A DNA stretch of 64,000 bases from Smittia aterrima. Taxonomy: Eukaryota; Arthropoda; Insecta; Diptera; Chironomidae. A model generated the notes under the pieces. It worked only from the letters and a program-made list of their open reading frames with translations, ran no database searches and had not been told where the DNA came from. Within the stretch, counting starts at the first letter, position 1, and each line of letters opens with the position of its first letter. Shown here piece by piece: positions 24,162-36,577 of this stretch. The stretch is from the NCBI GenBank assembly GCA_033063855.1, contig CP093830.1, positions 16,492,854-16,556,853 of the forward strand. Direction: 5' to 3'. A program made the translations under genes and the position numbers.

Positions 24162-24560
24162 TGAAGAGTGCCAAGAAGTGCATCACGATCTGTTTGTTGG
24201 AAGAATTATTACACTGAACTAATGTTTGTTGTCGACACATCTAACTTGTGCCAAATTTCTTGTGCTGGTGAGATTCTCTTTGCTTTCCGCAATTAAAACT
24301 TTTTTCTTTCAACGCTCAACTTCTTTTTCTGAGGCGTCTTATTGTATTCAATTCTGGCGGAGCCAAAATTGCAAGGGAGCAAGGTCTGCTTGGTGTTAAC
24401 TAAAATGGATTATGCCTATCGCCAAATGCGGAACGAAGCGTTGCTGATGCTGCAGATTGAGGAGCTGAGGAAGCAAGTCCCTCAAGAGATCACAATAATT
24501 GAAGCGAGTGCCATTACGAGAGAAGGACCCGACCAGATTGTTGAATGGCTTTTTAATTGA
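24162..24560 (+). pseudogene. Truncated ARL16 duplicate
   Basis: This copy starts within the middle of exon 1 and lacks the start codon and P-loop. The G3 region is damaged: the stretch that in the intact gene encodes RELGGEMAVM is deleted and shifted at about 24187-24200. From the VVDTSNLCQIS segment on, both splice sites and the whole C-terminal frame, including TKMD, are preserved down to a stop at 24558. The clean tail shows the duplication is fairly recent. Without the nucleotide-binding loop it cannot encode a working GTPase. Confidence 0.88.
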
Positions 24561-25517
24561 GTTCAGGACGAAGTTGGAGGAGAGAGAAATTTCTCTTTTG
24601 TTTGTTGATAAAACCATAAACTCAGCAGCAGAAATAAACGAACTGTCAGTTGCTCGTTTTATGGATCGAAATGTGAATTGCGAGTCCTTAAATAAAACTT
24701 TAGAGCTTAGATGCTCTTTCTCTTGATAATGGAGATTTTCTTTTGGAACTTCAAGCGATAAATTTGAACAAATTTATGAAGCAGAAGCGGTCGCCGCAGT
24801 TCTCAACTCGAAAGGTTTTCATTTCCCGTCAGGAAATCAAGTTAGGATCGAAAAGAATGAAAACCGCAAAAACCTCAACTGGAAATTTATTTTGTGAAAT
24901 TATTTTTACGGGCCATTGAGTTCAACATCACAGAACGAGAATGAGAAGCATCATTGGCTGAGATTCCAAACAAACCAACAAAGCGATTTGGAAGAGCTAA
25001 AGAGATTCATAAATTTCCAAGAAAACTTTTTTTTTCACTAAAAGTTTCAATTTAATTTTTGCTGCAGATTTTTTAAGTTTCTTCGTTTGTTCTTCTGCCA
25101 AAAACTTTTTTAATATCTCAATCGTCAAGTTTTGTCTTTTTTAGAATTCAAGCTGATGCTCGAGATCGTGACACGAGACTTCAAACTTGAGAACTGCATC
25201 AGGTGCAAATAATTTAATTGTGAACGAAGGAACTCAATTATTTCATGTCAAGCCGAGTTTCGCAAGAAAAATATTTTTCAATAATTCAAACTTCGCCTTT
25301 TTCTCAAAGCTTATCGACGAATTGACTGTTTGCCAGAAATTTTTCGTCATCAGTTTATCACGAACCGTCGGCACGTCAAAAAATACTAATCCTACAAACG
25401 TTTCAACTATTTTCTCATAAAAAAAAACTATTTCTGAGCTGCGAAGCAAAGCAAATAATAAATAATAAACATAACTTCCAATTGTCCCAAAAGTTCTCCA
25501 TCAATATGTCGATCAGT
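24162..25517. repeat. Inverted segmental duplication, ARL16 block copy B
   Basis: This is the reverse-complement counterpart of 868-2264, with an abrupt loss of similarity at both ends. About 21.9 kb separates the two copies. Differences are mainly substitutions, with a few short deletions in the former coding region. Confidence 0.9.
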
Positions 25518-28510
25518 CAGTTGATTTGTTCAAGTTTGTTCTCAATTACGCAATTCAGTCAGATAAGAGTTCTAATTTGAAATTTTTTCAGCTTGGAACC
25601 TTTCAATCTTCAATTCAAGAGCAGAATCTGCTGCAAGCAAACGAAATGTTCATTGAAAAGCACATCACATTCAGATTCCGAAATGTTAGACAACGGAAAA
25701 ACTTTTTCTCTTCTCGGTTACTCTTGAATTAAAAAAAAATCGATTAGAACTCAAATTAAATCGTCGGATTCACGAAGGAAAAATGTTTTCGTGTCGAAAA
25801 TTTACAAATTGCAAGCTCACGAAGTCTCAACAAATTCAAATTAGAAGAAAAGCGACTAAATTTATTTCATTTCTAAAGAATCCTTAATTGAACATTTAAA
25901 TGGCAAACTCATCTAATTACTTTTAGTTCTTCTAAAGATTCGTGTGAAACCAGAAACGAATTAAACTCAGAAGCTTTAAATAAAAGAAAAATATTGAAAC
26001 ACGTTCGCCATTGTTGTGATGCAAGTTTCATGGAAATTGCATTAAAGTAATTTGGTTATGCAGACAAATTTTGCAGAAGGGAAGATTGTTAAAAGATGTC
26101 TTCGTCCCAAGGAGAAGGAAAAACTATAAATTGAGGCTGCTTCAGAACGTTATCACATGAAAGGTAGAACGAACGTTCATAAACTACGTCTTACATTTAA
26201 AATAAAAAGTCAAGATTATTGCTCGTGCGACTCGTTCCGTAATTGAACATTGCCACACTCGGAGACATTCATTGCTTGCACTGTTAAGGAGAGGACAAGG
26301 AAAGTTCGTCTTAGTAGTTACACAAAAGACTTTTTCTGTACACATAAAATCAAATTTAAGCATGAAAGGCAACACCGAACATGGAAAGACAATGAGAAAC
26401 CCTGAAAGAGCTTTTTAAACTGTCAGCACAAGTTTCTCTCGTGCTGCTGCCTCACAACGAATTAGACTTCCTGGAAAGTTGTAAATTTTATTATAAAGAA
26501 ATTATGTTGCGGCTTTCGTCTTCCTTCCTTCTCAGCTCCTCCTGCTTTGCGAGAAATTTAGAAAAGTTTTCTTTTTTTCTTTCCCTTAAGCAAATTAAAA
26601 TGCTTCCGAAGGGTGAAAAGTTTTAAAGTTTAACTGAGAACTTAATGCTTTTCATAATCCATCTCTCGTCTTTTTATTTTTTGTTTTAAATTGCAAATGA
26701 TTGAAAGTTGAACCCAAATTCTTAGTTTAATATTCAAAAGAATTTCAGATCAATTTGCGCTGTCCCCTCAATGACGAGCAAATTAAATTTGCAAATGAGA
26801 TTGAATTGTGAGATGAATATTAATGACCAAGCATCCGTGACATTCATTTTCCTTTCGAGAGAAGAATCTTTGAAACATTTCTTGTTCTTCGAGCATCAGC
26901 AATAAAAAAAAACGATAAAAACGAAAAGAGAAATATTAAAGCGACCATTACGAATTGAAACGAGAAAGGATTACAAAAAATTGACGATTAATCATTCGCA
27001 ATCATTATAAATGTGTCAGCGAACCGAGAAACATTTCATTTCACACATAAAACTTTTCCAATCGCATTTTCTCTTTCTCTGCAGATGAATTATGTCAATT
27101 TCGATTCGATGACATTTTTCTGAATAATTGTGCAAAAACGAGAATTTTTATTGCGAAAACTTTTTTCCCGTTCAGTCGTTCGCCTTTTGTTCAACACAGA
27201 TATTTATTGGATGACATATCTATCATAAAAAAGTCATCCTTTGTATGAATTTTAATTAATGGAGGAGTTTTTATTTTAAACTGAGCGCAAACAGAAAATT
27301 CCAGATTAGGAAGAAAATTACTTTCAATGTGTGCCATTGCCGAAATCTCGTAACTTTTAACGATGCAATACACTTTACTTTAAGTAAGTTAAAGCTAAAA
27401 TCAATGGGAGAAACAATTCAGGGGAAATTTACTGAGATTTCCTTGATCGAGGACCGGATGAAGGCAATAAAAACAAATTACTTCGCATTAAGTCGTTTCT
27501 ACCGATTTTTCGTGAGCGGAAGAAAATCACCTTCAAGTGGAAATTTTTTCCTTTCACTTCACGGGTTGTTGTGCAAATAAAATATGTTTAAATTGCCAGC
27601 TTATTTCTACTCGACAATTTTCCACCCTCTCGACTTTCCATACGTCTCAGATGAAATACGATGCTCAAAGTATCTCAGGTGTACGGATCTCAATACTTTT
27701 AATGTTGTTTCATGCTATGGAGCATGACGTTGATGTTTGCTATCAAACAAATTTGACATGTCTCAGGCAAAACGAGAATTTTCTTTTATTCTCGTTGAGT
27801 AAATTCAATAAATTTCTAGACTTTCTAGAAAAGTTGAATTCAGTCTTCGATTCAATGTCGAAGTTAAGTTGCTCATTAAATTTACTTCCTCATTGTCATG
27901 TTCTTGTCGGAATCGTTTTATTTTACAACCTCAGCAAATGATTTTATTTTGCCGCATTTGTTTCAGCTTTAGCAAAAAGAAGAAAGCTGACATCTTCCTA
28001 ATTATCCGCACAAAATTAGAGAACGAACAAAACAAAACTTTTGTTCCTTCAAATACAATGCGAATGAAGAGAAAAGTTTCAAGCTGTTTCATTCTATTTT
28101 CGACGAAGTTTTTTTTTTCGTTATGATTTCTCTTTAGCAAAAGTTTTTGATTTCAGGGCAAATTCATAATTGGATGCTCTTTGAAGATAAGGCAACGTTT
28201 CAAAGATGATCAGCATGAGATGAAAGTTAGCGCTTTGTTCAAGAATCTTCAAGAAAAAAATTGAATGAACTTCCCAAGTTAACTTTTCTCAAGTTGATTT
28301 TGAAGATGAAAAATGTGAAAAAATAAATTTGAGATTTCATTATAAATTCATGCTGAAGAGAAACGGCGAGAATCTTGTTTTTCTGACAGATGCACAGTCG
28401 ATTCTGCTCCGCCTAGCACAACAAATTCTGCTCTTCAAGGCATGATAACAAAGCAGGCATCATCTGAATTTAAGCATTAGGTAAGTCATTCGCATTATTC
28501 TTATCGCGGT
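25518..28510. other. Intergenic, nothing recognised
   Basis: Nearly 3 kb of AT-rich DNA contains short open frames only (the longest at 27537-27941, without signal peptide or domain). I see no element termini or RNA gene. Confidence 0.5.
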
Positions 28511-31500
28511 GCGACATCTGACATGAGTTAGTAAACAAACCCAGTTCATTGTTATTCTAATTTCTGTTCGCTCTTGACACTAAGAAGGCTCTCGCTACAA
28601 GTTCATTATAATTCGGCTTTGTTGTGCATGTTGAAATCGACCCACCGGCGTCTGGTGATGTAACTTTGCTTTTAACGAGCGATGCGATCTTTACTTTTGC
28701 TATAAATTTTCGCAATCTTAATTCCATCGTTCACCCTCATCATGAGAAATAAATTTCACTGAGCACAATCTTCAGTTTACATGTGAATGGTTTCGCTTTC
28801 CGTCTCGTCGTTCTCTCTTCGATTTATGAATGTTTCATAAACTCTGTTGGATTCATTTGATATTGAGCTCGTTTAATCGCGCAAATTTAATGAACGGTTC
28901 GACATCAACGAGCTGATGATTTGCGAATCAAAGAGAGAAGGGATCGTAATAACAAGCAAAACAAAAACAATTTGGTTGCACTTGAACAATATTTTAACGC
29001 AATTTTTCGTCGCCGACCAATGTCAATAAATAAAATTTGAACAGGCAGCGCACTCCATGTGGTAAGACTAACAAGGGAAGCCTTCTCGAGGGATGCAAAC
29101 ATGAACAGTTGCAGTGAATCGAAGCTGAAGTAACTGCCTATGGGCAAATGTTTCACTCGCAAGGGAACGAACTCGACAAATCGATGCGTTGATTGAAATA
29201 TGAATCGCATTGTCAGTCAAAGCAAATTTTGACCGAGTTTCATCATCAAAATCGATCTCTCATGAATTTTAATGGATCTTCGTCACTTCTAAACGATTTG
29301 TTCATTGAACTCTGTCTCGTGTTAACTAACGAAGCTCGTTAGATGAGCTAGACAATCTTTTGTCTCATTAATCATAAATATTCGAGACAGGGAAAGTCTT
29401 GGAAGAGTCACAAACTTAGTTGAAAGGAGGAATAATTATTCGGAGGTTAACTCACTTCTCGAATTGATTTCGAATGCCAAGAATCGATTTTCTCTTCTTC
29501 AGATCATTTGTCACAACAAACAATAAATCGATAATTTTATCTCGTTCTCTCAGACTTTGTCATTTAAATAAAAAAATCTTCCAAAGCGATTCATGTTTTG
29601 TTTACTCAGCCAGCGATAAAAGTCGATTAAGCACGTTGAACCTTTGCGAAAGCCTTTGGAGTGAAGAAATTCACTTTAATTGCTGCTTTGCGTGTTGTTT
29701 GGGTTTTGCTTTAGAAGAAAACGTAGTCGCACGTGTTACAATTTACGATTTACGAAAGTTTGTGAAGGTTTCGTAAGATTTTTCAACGAGAAATCTAAAT
29801 AAAGGAAATTTTCATTAAAAAGATTTCGCGTCGAGGAAAAATTTCTTTGCCGACGAAAAGTCTGAAACATTTTTCCGGGATTTCAGTTCATCTAATGAAT
29901 ACAAATTTGCTAACTTTTGAGATTGGGGCGGAGGCGGAAGCAGCAGATGCTGCAACAATATTGAAAATAGTCAATATTTCTTCACTCAACGACGTCGACG
30001 CTTCCTTTAAAATTATTTTCTTCATCATCATTAAAATTCTGAGACGCACGTGGAAAACTCTTTGTGAGAAAATATTTTATGAATGAAAGATTGGAATGAT
30101 TTCTAAATCTTCTTCAATGTCATCTCGAGCCTCTAAAGAGCGAAACGTTTGTGTATGCGAGTCAGGTTCGCCTCCATTTGCAACAGAAGAACATGAACAA
30201 CATTATCATCTGAGACACGCGTTTCAGGAAACTGGAGACAGCTTAGTCTCTTCCCTTTCAATTGTTACAACAAGCAGCAGCAGTTGACTCACTTCTGAAG
30301 TCTTTTATATCATGAATGACGCTCGAGGGTAATTATGGATTTCATCTTTAGCGATAATATTTTCTCATGTCAAAGTTTTATGTTTCCGCTTACGATAACG
30401 TGGCCTTTTATGAGTTTTCGACAAACAGTTCTACTTGAAAGTTCTTTCAAGCCCTTCAGGATCTACTCGAGAGAAAGTTTTCTGTTGAGGCTTCAAAGGC
30501 AAAAAGTTCAACGTTCGAGAAGTCGCTTCTTAGCTTTTTATCTTTTATTTAACATTCCAGACATCACACAAATAGTTCTCTGGAGAAAATTAGCGGAAGT
30601 AGAAAAGCACATTGAACATAAAATTATACGAGAAAGTCTCTGCTGTCTAGGAGAGTTAAGCAGTTTGTGCTACGAATAAAACTTTTCCCCTTTCGGCTCA
30701 GCCCATTTCCTCTTTCGAATCAGCAATTTGTCTTGTGCTTCAAGTGGTCTAACGTCCTACGTTCAATTCTAAGACCAAATGGTCATCGAGAGAAATGATT
30801 TTGAATAACGCAAATCATCTTCAATCGATTTTGTTAATCAATAAACTTCCATTTGGAATCTTTGATTGCGTGTTGTTGTGATAAGAATCATTTATCATTC
30901 ACATCGCTCTACTGACGTGAATAAAAATCCATTTTCGAGGTTTTTCTTTATTGTTATCATGATCCAAATGGATTTTCCTTTCTTCGCTTTTCTTCGGAGC
31001 AAATTTGATGTTTTAACAAAAGTTCTCGTTTTGATTTGAAGCGTCTCTTGTCGTGAGAGCCGACATTCCCGACTCACTCGGCATCATCAAAGACAAACTC
31101 AGCCGAACAGTGAAAGTCAATAAATTCTCAGACTTCGCACCCTCGTTGACGTCGATCGTCATCACCCGATAATGACTTTTTAAATTATTTTTAATTTCCG
31201 ACTCCACTCCGAACAATTATTTTCGTCATCAATTTAAACGTGAAACCGAATCCATGTTCAAACAGTTATGCAGAGCAATAAGAAAATGTTTTTTGTTTAA
31301 AAATAGATTCGACGTCTTGAAGTTTTATCATCAACTTGTTTTGTTTGCTTTAGTAATCATTAATTTAATTATTTTGAAACGACATACAAACATTGAAACT
31401 ACATTTCACTCCGCGAAAGTCAATTCACTTTTAATCCTCTTTCATGTTTACAATCGAAAAATGAATATTTTGGTTGAAAACTGAAAGTTTTTCCTGGAAC

Positions 31501-32643
31501 GAGTCAATAATTTTCATGAAGATACAAAAAGTTCTTTCTGAAATGTTTTCGTCTGTCGACTCCATTCTCTCGTTAGATTTACGGTTTCCTTTTTATTTTC
31601 CGCCTTCCCGAGTTTTCCATTTTACTTCATCTCTTTCAGCCCGAAAATTATTTCAACTCGTGCGTTTCACTTTTGTTGTTTCCTCGTTACTCATAAAAAT
31701 AATGAAAATCGCTTCGGGATGTGCAGCTTTGGAGTTTGAGAAGCGACGAAACTTGACAGACTCGCATGAATTATTAATGCAAAACATTTTTGCTTACCGG
31801 ACGAAATGAAAAAGGGAAAACAAAACTCAGATTGCAAAATTGAAAACGAAATAATTTGCATTCGAAACAATGAAAGTTGCGTAAGAAGTTTCTCTTTTAG
31901 CAAAATCAACAAAAAATATTCTAAAATGATTGAAAGGCGAGAGCGAAAATCTGTTTCCGAGTTCGCTTAGATTTCTGACTAAAAATCAATATCAAAAGGA
32001 GAAGTTCTCATCTGCAAATGTTGATCGAAACTTTCATCTTATCTTGCCACTCGAATCTTTAATCTTCAGGGAAATGAAGCAAAACTTTACATTGAGAATT
32101 CAATTTGCCTAATGCCATGAGAACTCCTCGTTCTGCATTGATCGAATTTGATTGCGAGTTGATTTCGTTTGTAGCTTTAATTAAAATATGGAAATCCTTT
32201 GGAATCATCCTGTGAATTATGTCAATTGACGAGAACAAAAGCGACAATCAAATGCGATTACTTTCAGTGGAATCTCTCGAGTGATGCGTTGTTGAGTGAC
32301 AGGATTAAGCAAAAGAATTTAAAAATTCCGAAACATCGCTGCTGGGGCAAATATTTTGAGTGATTTTCGTGTGTTCAGAGGGAAATTGAAATAATGAAAA
32401 GCTACATTCGTTATTCTTTTATGCGTCTGCTTCCCCTGTCGCTTCTCCCCCTCGTACATCGCACAAAAATCAAATCATCCTCATGTAGCAGTCCCTTTCG
32501 GTGTTTGATTGTTAAAAGTGTAGCGAATTGCAATATTAAATTAAACGATTGCGGAAATATTTACCTTCTTGCCATCTCGAAACTTCACCGTCCCCTCAAT
32601 AATTGAGTTAATTTCCACCATGTTTGAGGACACATCAAGCTCT
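28511..32643. repeat. Left arm of 4.1-kb inverted repeat
   Basis: The arm is nearly identical to the reverse complement of 48868-53001. Open frames recur at mirrored positions with only one or two residue changes, and single-base indels are rare (for example one base near 31054 versus 50452). The arm holds the duplicate of DOK7 exon 1 at its inner end and a copy of the first 4 kb of DOK7 intron 1. None of the small open frames inside looks like a gene. Confidence 0.95.
32565..32621 (-). pseudogene. Orphan duplicate of DOK7 exon 1
   Basis: The minus strand reads ATG through GTVKFRDGKK to a GTAAAT donor, exactly the 57-nt first exon of DOK7 at 48892-48948, except for Asp3 to Glu. No exon 2 exists downstream on this strand, where the arm ends at 28511. 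It can only give a 19-residue start unless it splices to something outside the arm. The 1.5 kb normally upstream of DOK7 is missing here, so the promoter is probably lost. Confidence 0.85.
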
Positions 32644-32718
32644 TGAATAAATGCAAAAACAGTTTTTAATTAAACTTAGTTTTCCTTCAATTTATTTTTC
32701 AAATTTTCATAATCACTG

Positions 32719-32893
32719 CGCAGCAGCCAAACCAAGAACACTGGAGCCAACTGTTTCCCAACATGTTCCGCGGTTTAAATTAAAATTATGAATTCAATGT
32801 TTGTTTGCTGAGCTTGTACTCGAGATAATTCAGAGTTAAACTTCTGGCATTAGGAGTTGAACGTGACTGCAAAACTTAACAGCGACAATTTTT
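32719..32893. repeat. Outer extension of inverted repeat, left copy
   Basis: This matches the reverse complement of 47125-47305 (shared GAACACTGGAGCCAACTGTT, TTGTTTGCTGAGCTTGTACT and ACTTAACAGCGACAA) at clearly lower identity than the 4.1-kb arms. A 76-bp gap separates it from the arm, against 1.56 kb on the right. Confidence 0.85.
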
Positions 32894-33214
32894 ACCTTAG
32901 CGGTTTATGACACCACAGCAAACAACGTTAGAGCTTCATTTGACACCAAACTGCCCGATACGATATTCAATTTGGCAAGTCCAATAATTGAATTTGCTTT
33001 TGTGATGATTTTCCAAATAATTTTAAACTTTAAAGTTACCGATTGGCTTCGTTGCGATGGCCAGAACTTTTCATGATTTCTGCAGGTTTCATTTTTGAAA
33101 TTCCAGGGCTTTTACTGGAATGAGATTATTTCGATACCTTTCATTGGATTTTTTCCTTTTCGGAACAATCCTCTTTCGCTTTTTGTTAGGAAATTTGTTT
33201 CCTCACCAAAAGAG

Positions 33215-33650
33215 AGCACAATAAATAATTCAGAGTCGAGCTACCCACTGAAATCTTCATGAATTTTGCTCCGGGAAGGTAGAAAATCGTTTTGATATCG
33301 TGTCGTTGATTCATGCTCGTTATGCAAATGCGGAACGATGAGATTCCTGAGAGGCTCTGATTAAATTTTCATATCGAAACTGATACCGACTGAGAGTCGT
33401 TCAACAGCTTAAATGAATTGAAGTATCATCAATGAACGAAGGATTGTTCGTCTGCGACCCCAATTGATTGCAATTTCGTCTTATTTCTTCGTTAAAACTT
33501 TCACAACACAAAATGACAAAACTAATTTGATTTAAACTTGCGACTCCGGTAGACAAAACTTTGTCCTGACGAGATTTTAAGTCGACTCGGAAGATCAAAA
33601 ATGCAATTGCAAAAGGAAAGTACCCAAAACTAAGAAGAAAAGTTTAATGG
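33215..33650. repeat. Diverged inverted duplicate of 23620-24030
   Basis: See the partner at 23620-24030. The pair is older than the 4.1-kb arms, judging by its higher divergence. Confidence 0.75.
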
Positions 33651-35611
33651 AAATTTCTTTAATTCTTTAATTGACATTTCAAGTTCTTTACGGAGAATTA
33701 ATTAAACTAAAATGATATCACGAGAAAAAGAACTTTTGCATTTGAAGGTAATTGAATCTAAAAATGAAATTTAAAAGAGAATTTAATGAACAATAAAGAT
33801 TAAAAGTTACATCACCAGAAGTTTCAAGTTTTCCCTTAAAATGTTGAGTTGAGGTTTCGCCCATTAGTAAACTTCTGCCATACACTCAACCGCCATCAAA
33901 TAATGAATTCTGATGTAGACGATATAAATTCCCTAAAGTGATGAATACTAATCTCAAAACCACGTCAAGAGTTTGAAACTATTCTCGCTTCCTTGTGAGC
34001 CGGAAGATTCGTTCGTAGCTGTGGTTTTCCTAATTTCAAAAACTTTTCCGCATGCATTTGAACAAGTAATTTCACGGAGTCTCAAATGCTTCCTGACAGA
34101 TCATGATTTATGAGGATGATTAAGTCGAGGAATGGAAGAAATTATTACGTCAAACGTATCTAACTTTGAAGCGACTCCTGATGTTATTAATGATTCTCCG
34201 CCTTATCTCCTCGAGGCTTTTTCTTTGTGGCGACAATAAATCTTCGGAATTTTACGACATCGTTTGTAAAGCTCTTGTGGAAGTTTCCGCAAATTAAGCA
34301 AACAACGTGCAACGGTTGAAACTGCAATAATGAAATTAATTGAACCTTAATCATGAAGCGTGAAATTCGAAAAAGCTCAACTTTTAATTGAACATAATGA
34401 AATTAACAGCAAATTATTAAAATTATTTGGAGCGTGACGTTGATATAAATTAACGACGATTCAGCGACCACGTTTGATGTCAGCAAAAAACATTTTGCGT
34501 TAAACGTTTTTTTCTCGATTGCTGCTGTTGAAGTTTGCTTTGAAAATTCCTTTTGACCTCAAGCTGCTGCTTTCGTTGTACTCAATTCAAGTACATCAAG
34601 GGAAAAATGTTTTCTTCTGACGCTTGAGCAGCACAGACCCCTCGATGCGAATTGAAACGAGGATTAATGCTGTCAGTCATAAAGAAATCGCACAAAAAAG
34701 CGATTTTTCTGTTTGTCGATGCAAAATGCAATTCAAAAGATAAGCTTGGAAAGCTATTTCGCTTTATTTCGCCATTCGCATTCATAAAAAGAGAGAAATT
34801 TTATTTGAAATGCTAATCTGACGAAATTATCTTTTTTGTTTTGATATTTAGGTCAATCGGGATCGAGTCTTCGCATTTCAGGAAGAGAAAGGCTGGAAAT
34901 TCATTTTTATTTGTTTATTTAGGTGATTCGATTCGACCTATGAATTTAAAAAACCTTTTTCTTTTTCGATCTTAAACCTTTCAAATGTTCACCAAAATTT
35001 CTTTTATTTTATTGGCAATTCAAATAAAGCTTCCTAATGTAGCTTTAAGGCATCATCTCAAGAGTTTTCGGGTTTTTTCTAAATCCCAACGAAGCCAAAA
35101 CTATAAAAGTTCGTCTCTTAAAAATAAAGTGAAACTTTAATCCTTAAGTGACTTTAATCCGATTCAAGATTAATTTTAAGCTCATGACAAAGCTAACTCT
35201 TAAGCTCATTTTAAAGCACAACTTTAGAAATTACAAAAAATAATCGATAAAAAGACTTTACCTCATTTGATTTATAAAAGTAACACATCATTGCCATTCT
35301 TAGTGGTTTCACTTTTATTCCCTGACTTGCGTGCATTGCTTGGCCGGTTCAATGAACTCTCTCACATTTTCTTTCATCCGGTTTCACGACTCAACTAGGG
35401 GTGAAAACTTTAATACCTTCAAGATGCTCCTTCGTCTTTCTTTATTTATTTCTCTCCATGAGCTAAGCGCTTTCAAAGCAAATGATGTATGACACATCGT
35501 TTCAGTTCTTTCCTCTTATTTTTGCGAAAAAGACTTTCGCATGCGAGTTCCCGAAAAGACATAAAACTTGGGAAATGCTGCAGTTAACAGACTAGTTCTA
35601 GTTGTTTGTTT
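33651..35611. other. Intergenic, nothing recognised
   Basis: About 2 kb of non-coding AT-rich sequence contains no open frame above about 70 codons with any coding character. Confidence 0.5.
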
Positions 35612-35990
35612 TTACTTTCAACGTGTCTGTTCTTGAGAAATGATTATGTCGACCATAACTCACGAGACTTTAACAAATGCTTCGTTTTTATTTCGCTCAC
35701 GTGTGTTTAAAAGCTGCGAAAACGGTTTAAAGTCGTAAACACATTTTTCATTGATTTTTCCTGTTCTTCGAAGCATTTGCCAGGTTGGATGCTCTCGATA
35801 ACTTTGTGGAGAGTGTGCGTCGAATGAATTTTTTATGGTTCGCCGACATGGAACATGTTTGTAAACTTGAACAACACAAAAAGGTTCACAAATTGGATTG
35901 TGAGCAAGAGAAAAACTCTCGAATGGAACAAGACAAATGAGAAAATTTTCCGGATTTTCCTTTGTCTCCAATGTGTTAGGGATTTTCACT
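35612..35990 (+). repeat. Dispersed repeat A, copy 3
   Basis: This is the longest copy, covering both parts seen at 14674-14835 and 19878-20135. It lies about 0.6 kb upstream of the disrupted third secreted-family gene, as copy 1 lies upstream of paralogue 1. Confidence 0.8.
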
Positions 35991-36068
35991 TCGAAGAGAA
36001 TGATTTTTTTCGTTCCTTACATGATGTAACTAACATCACAGAGATGTAAACGAAAAGTCGTTATTGTT

Positions 36069-36251
36069 TTATTTATTGAAGACTTTTCTCTGCTCTTGTG
36101 TAAGTTGGTAGCTTGATGCTTGATATGAAACAAACGAAAGTGCAATGACGATAGGAATCAAAAGATTTATTTGTGATTGCTCGTCGAATTTTTTATAAGT
36201 TTCGTATACAGGCGCAGTTAAGATTGAATCTTCTAAATTTGATCCTAACAT
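36069..36251 (-). CDS. Possible terminal exon of a small protein
   Basis: An open frame with a hydrophobic stretch NLLIPIVIALSFV and a polar C-terminus ends at 36069. A TATCTAG acceptor lies at its 5' edge. Its size and hydrophobic helix resemble the last exons of the secreted family, but I find no convincing upstream exon on this strand. It is a weak candidate only. Confidence 0.2.
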   Translation of the reverse strand: MLGSNLEDSILTAPVYETYKKFDEQSQINLLIPIVIALSFVSYQASSYQLTQEQRKVFNK

Positions 36252-36312
36252 CTAGATATCTAGATAACCAATCTGTGTTCCGGAATCCGGACATAAAGTT
36301 CACTGCGAGAAT

Positions 36313-36486
36313 ACAGAACATTCGATTTGGGACATTTCCTAAAAATTGAACTAGATTTTTATTTAAATAGAAACGAAAGTTATTTCAATACCAATTCTAG
36401 TTAATTGCAGTTTCACGTTTCACAAACTATAAAAGAGCTTTTATAAAACCAAAATTTATTGATCACGTTTATTTCAATATAAAAAG
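36313..36486 (+). promoter_or_regulatory. Promoter of the disrupted secreted paralogue 3
   Basis: ACAGAACATTCGAT lies at 36313-36326 and TTTCAATATAAAAAG at 36472-36486. Spacing between the two is larger (about 145 bp) than in the other copies. Confidence 0.6.
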
Positions 36487-36577
36487 CCTGCAAAGTTTTA
36501 ATTTTCGCAACATTTTCAGTTGAACTTGCAAATCGTTTAAAATGAAGTCTCAAGCAGTAGTCGCAATTGTGATCGTC

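Noticed and set aside
28905..29210. 101-codon frame repeated identically at 52301-52606
   Set aside because: It is conserved only because it lies inside the near-identical arms; it has no domain or coding character and lies within DOK7 intron 1 in the right copy.
30335..30679. 114-codon frame repeated at 50830-51174
   Set aside because: Same reason: mirrored by the inverted duplication, not by selection on protein.
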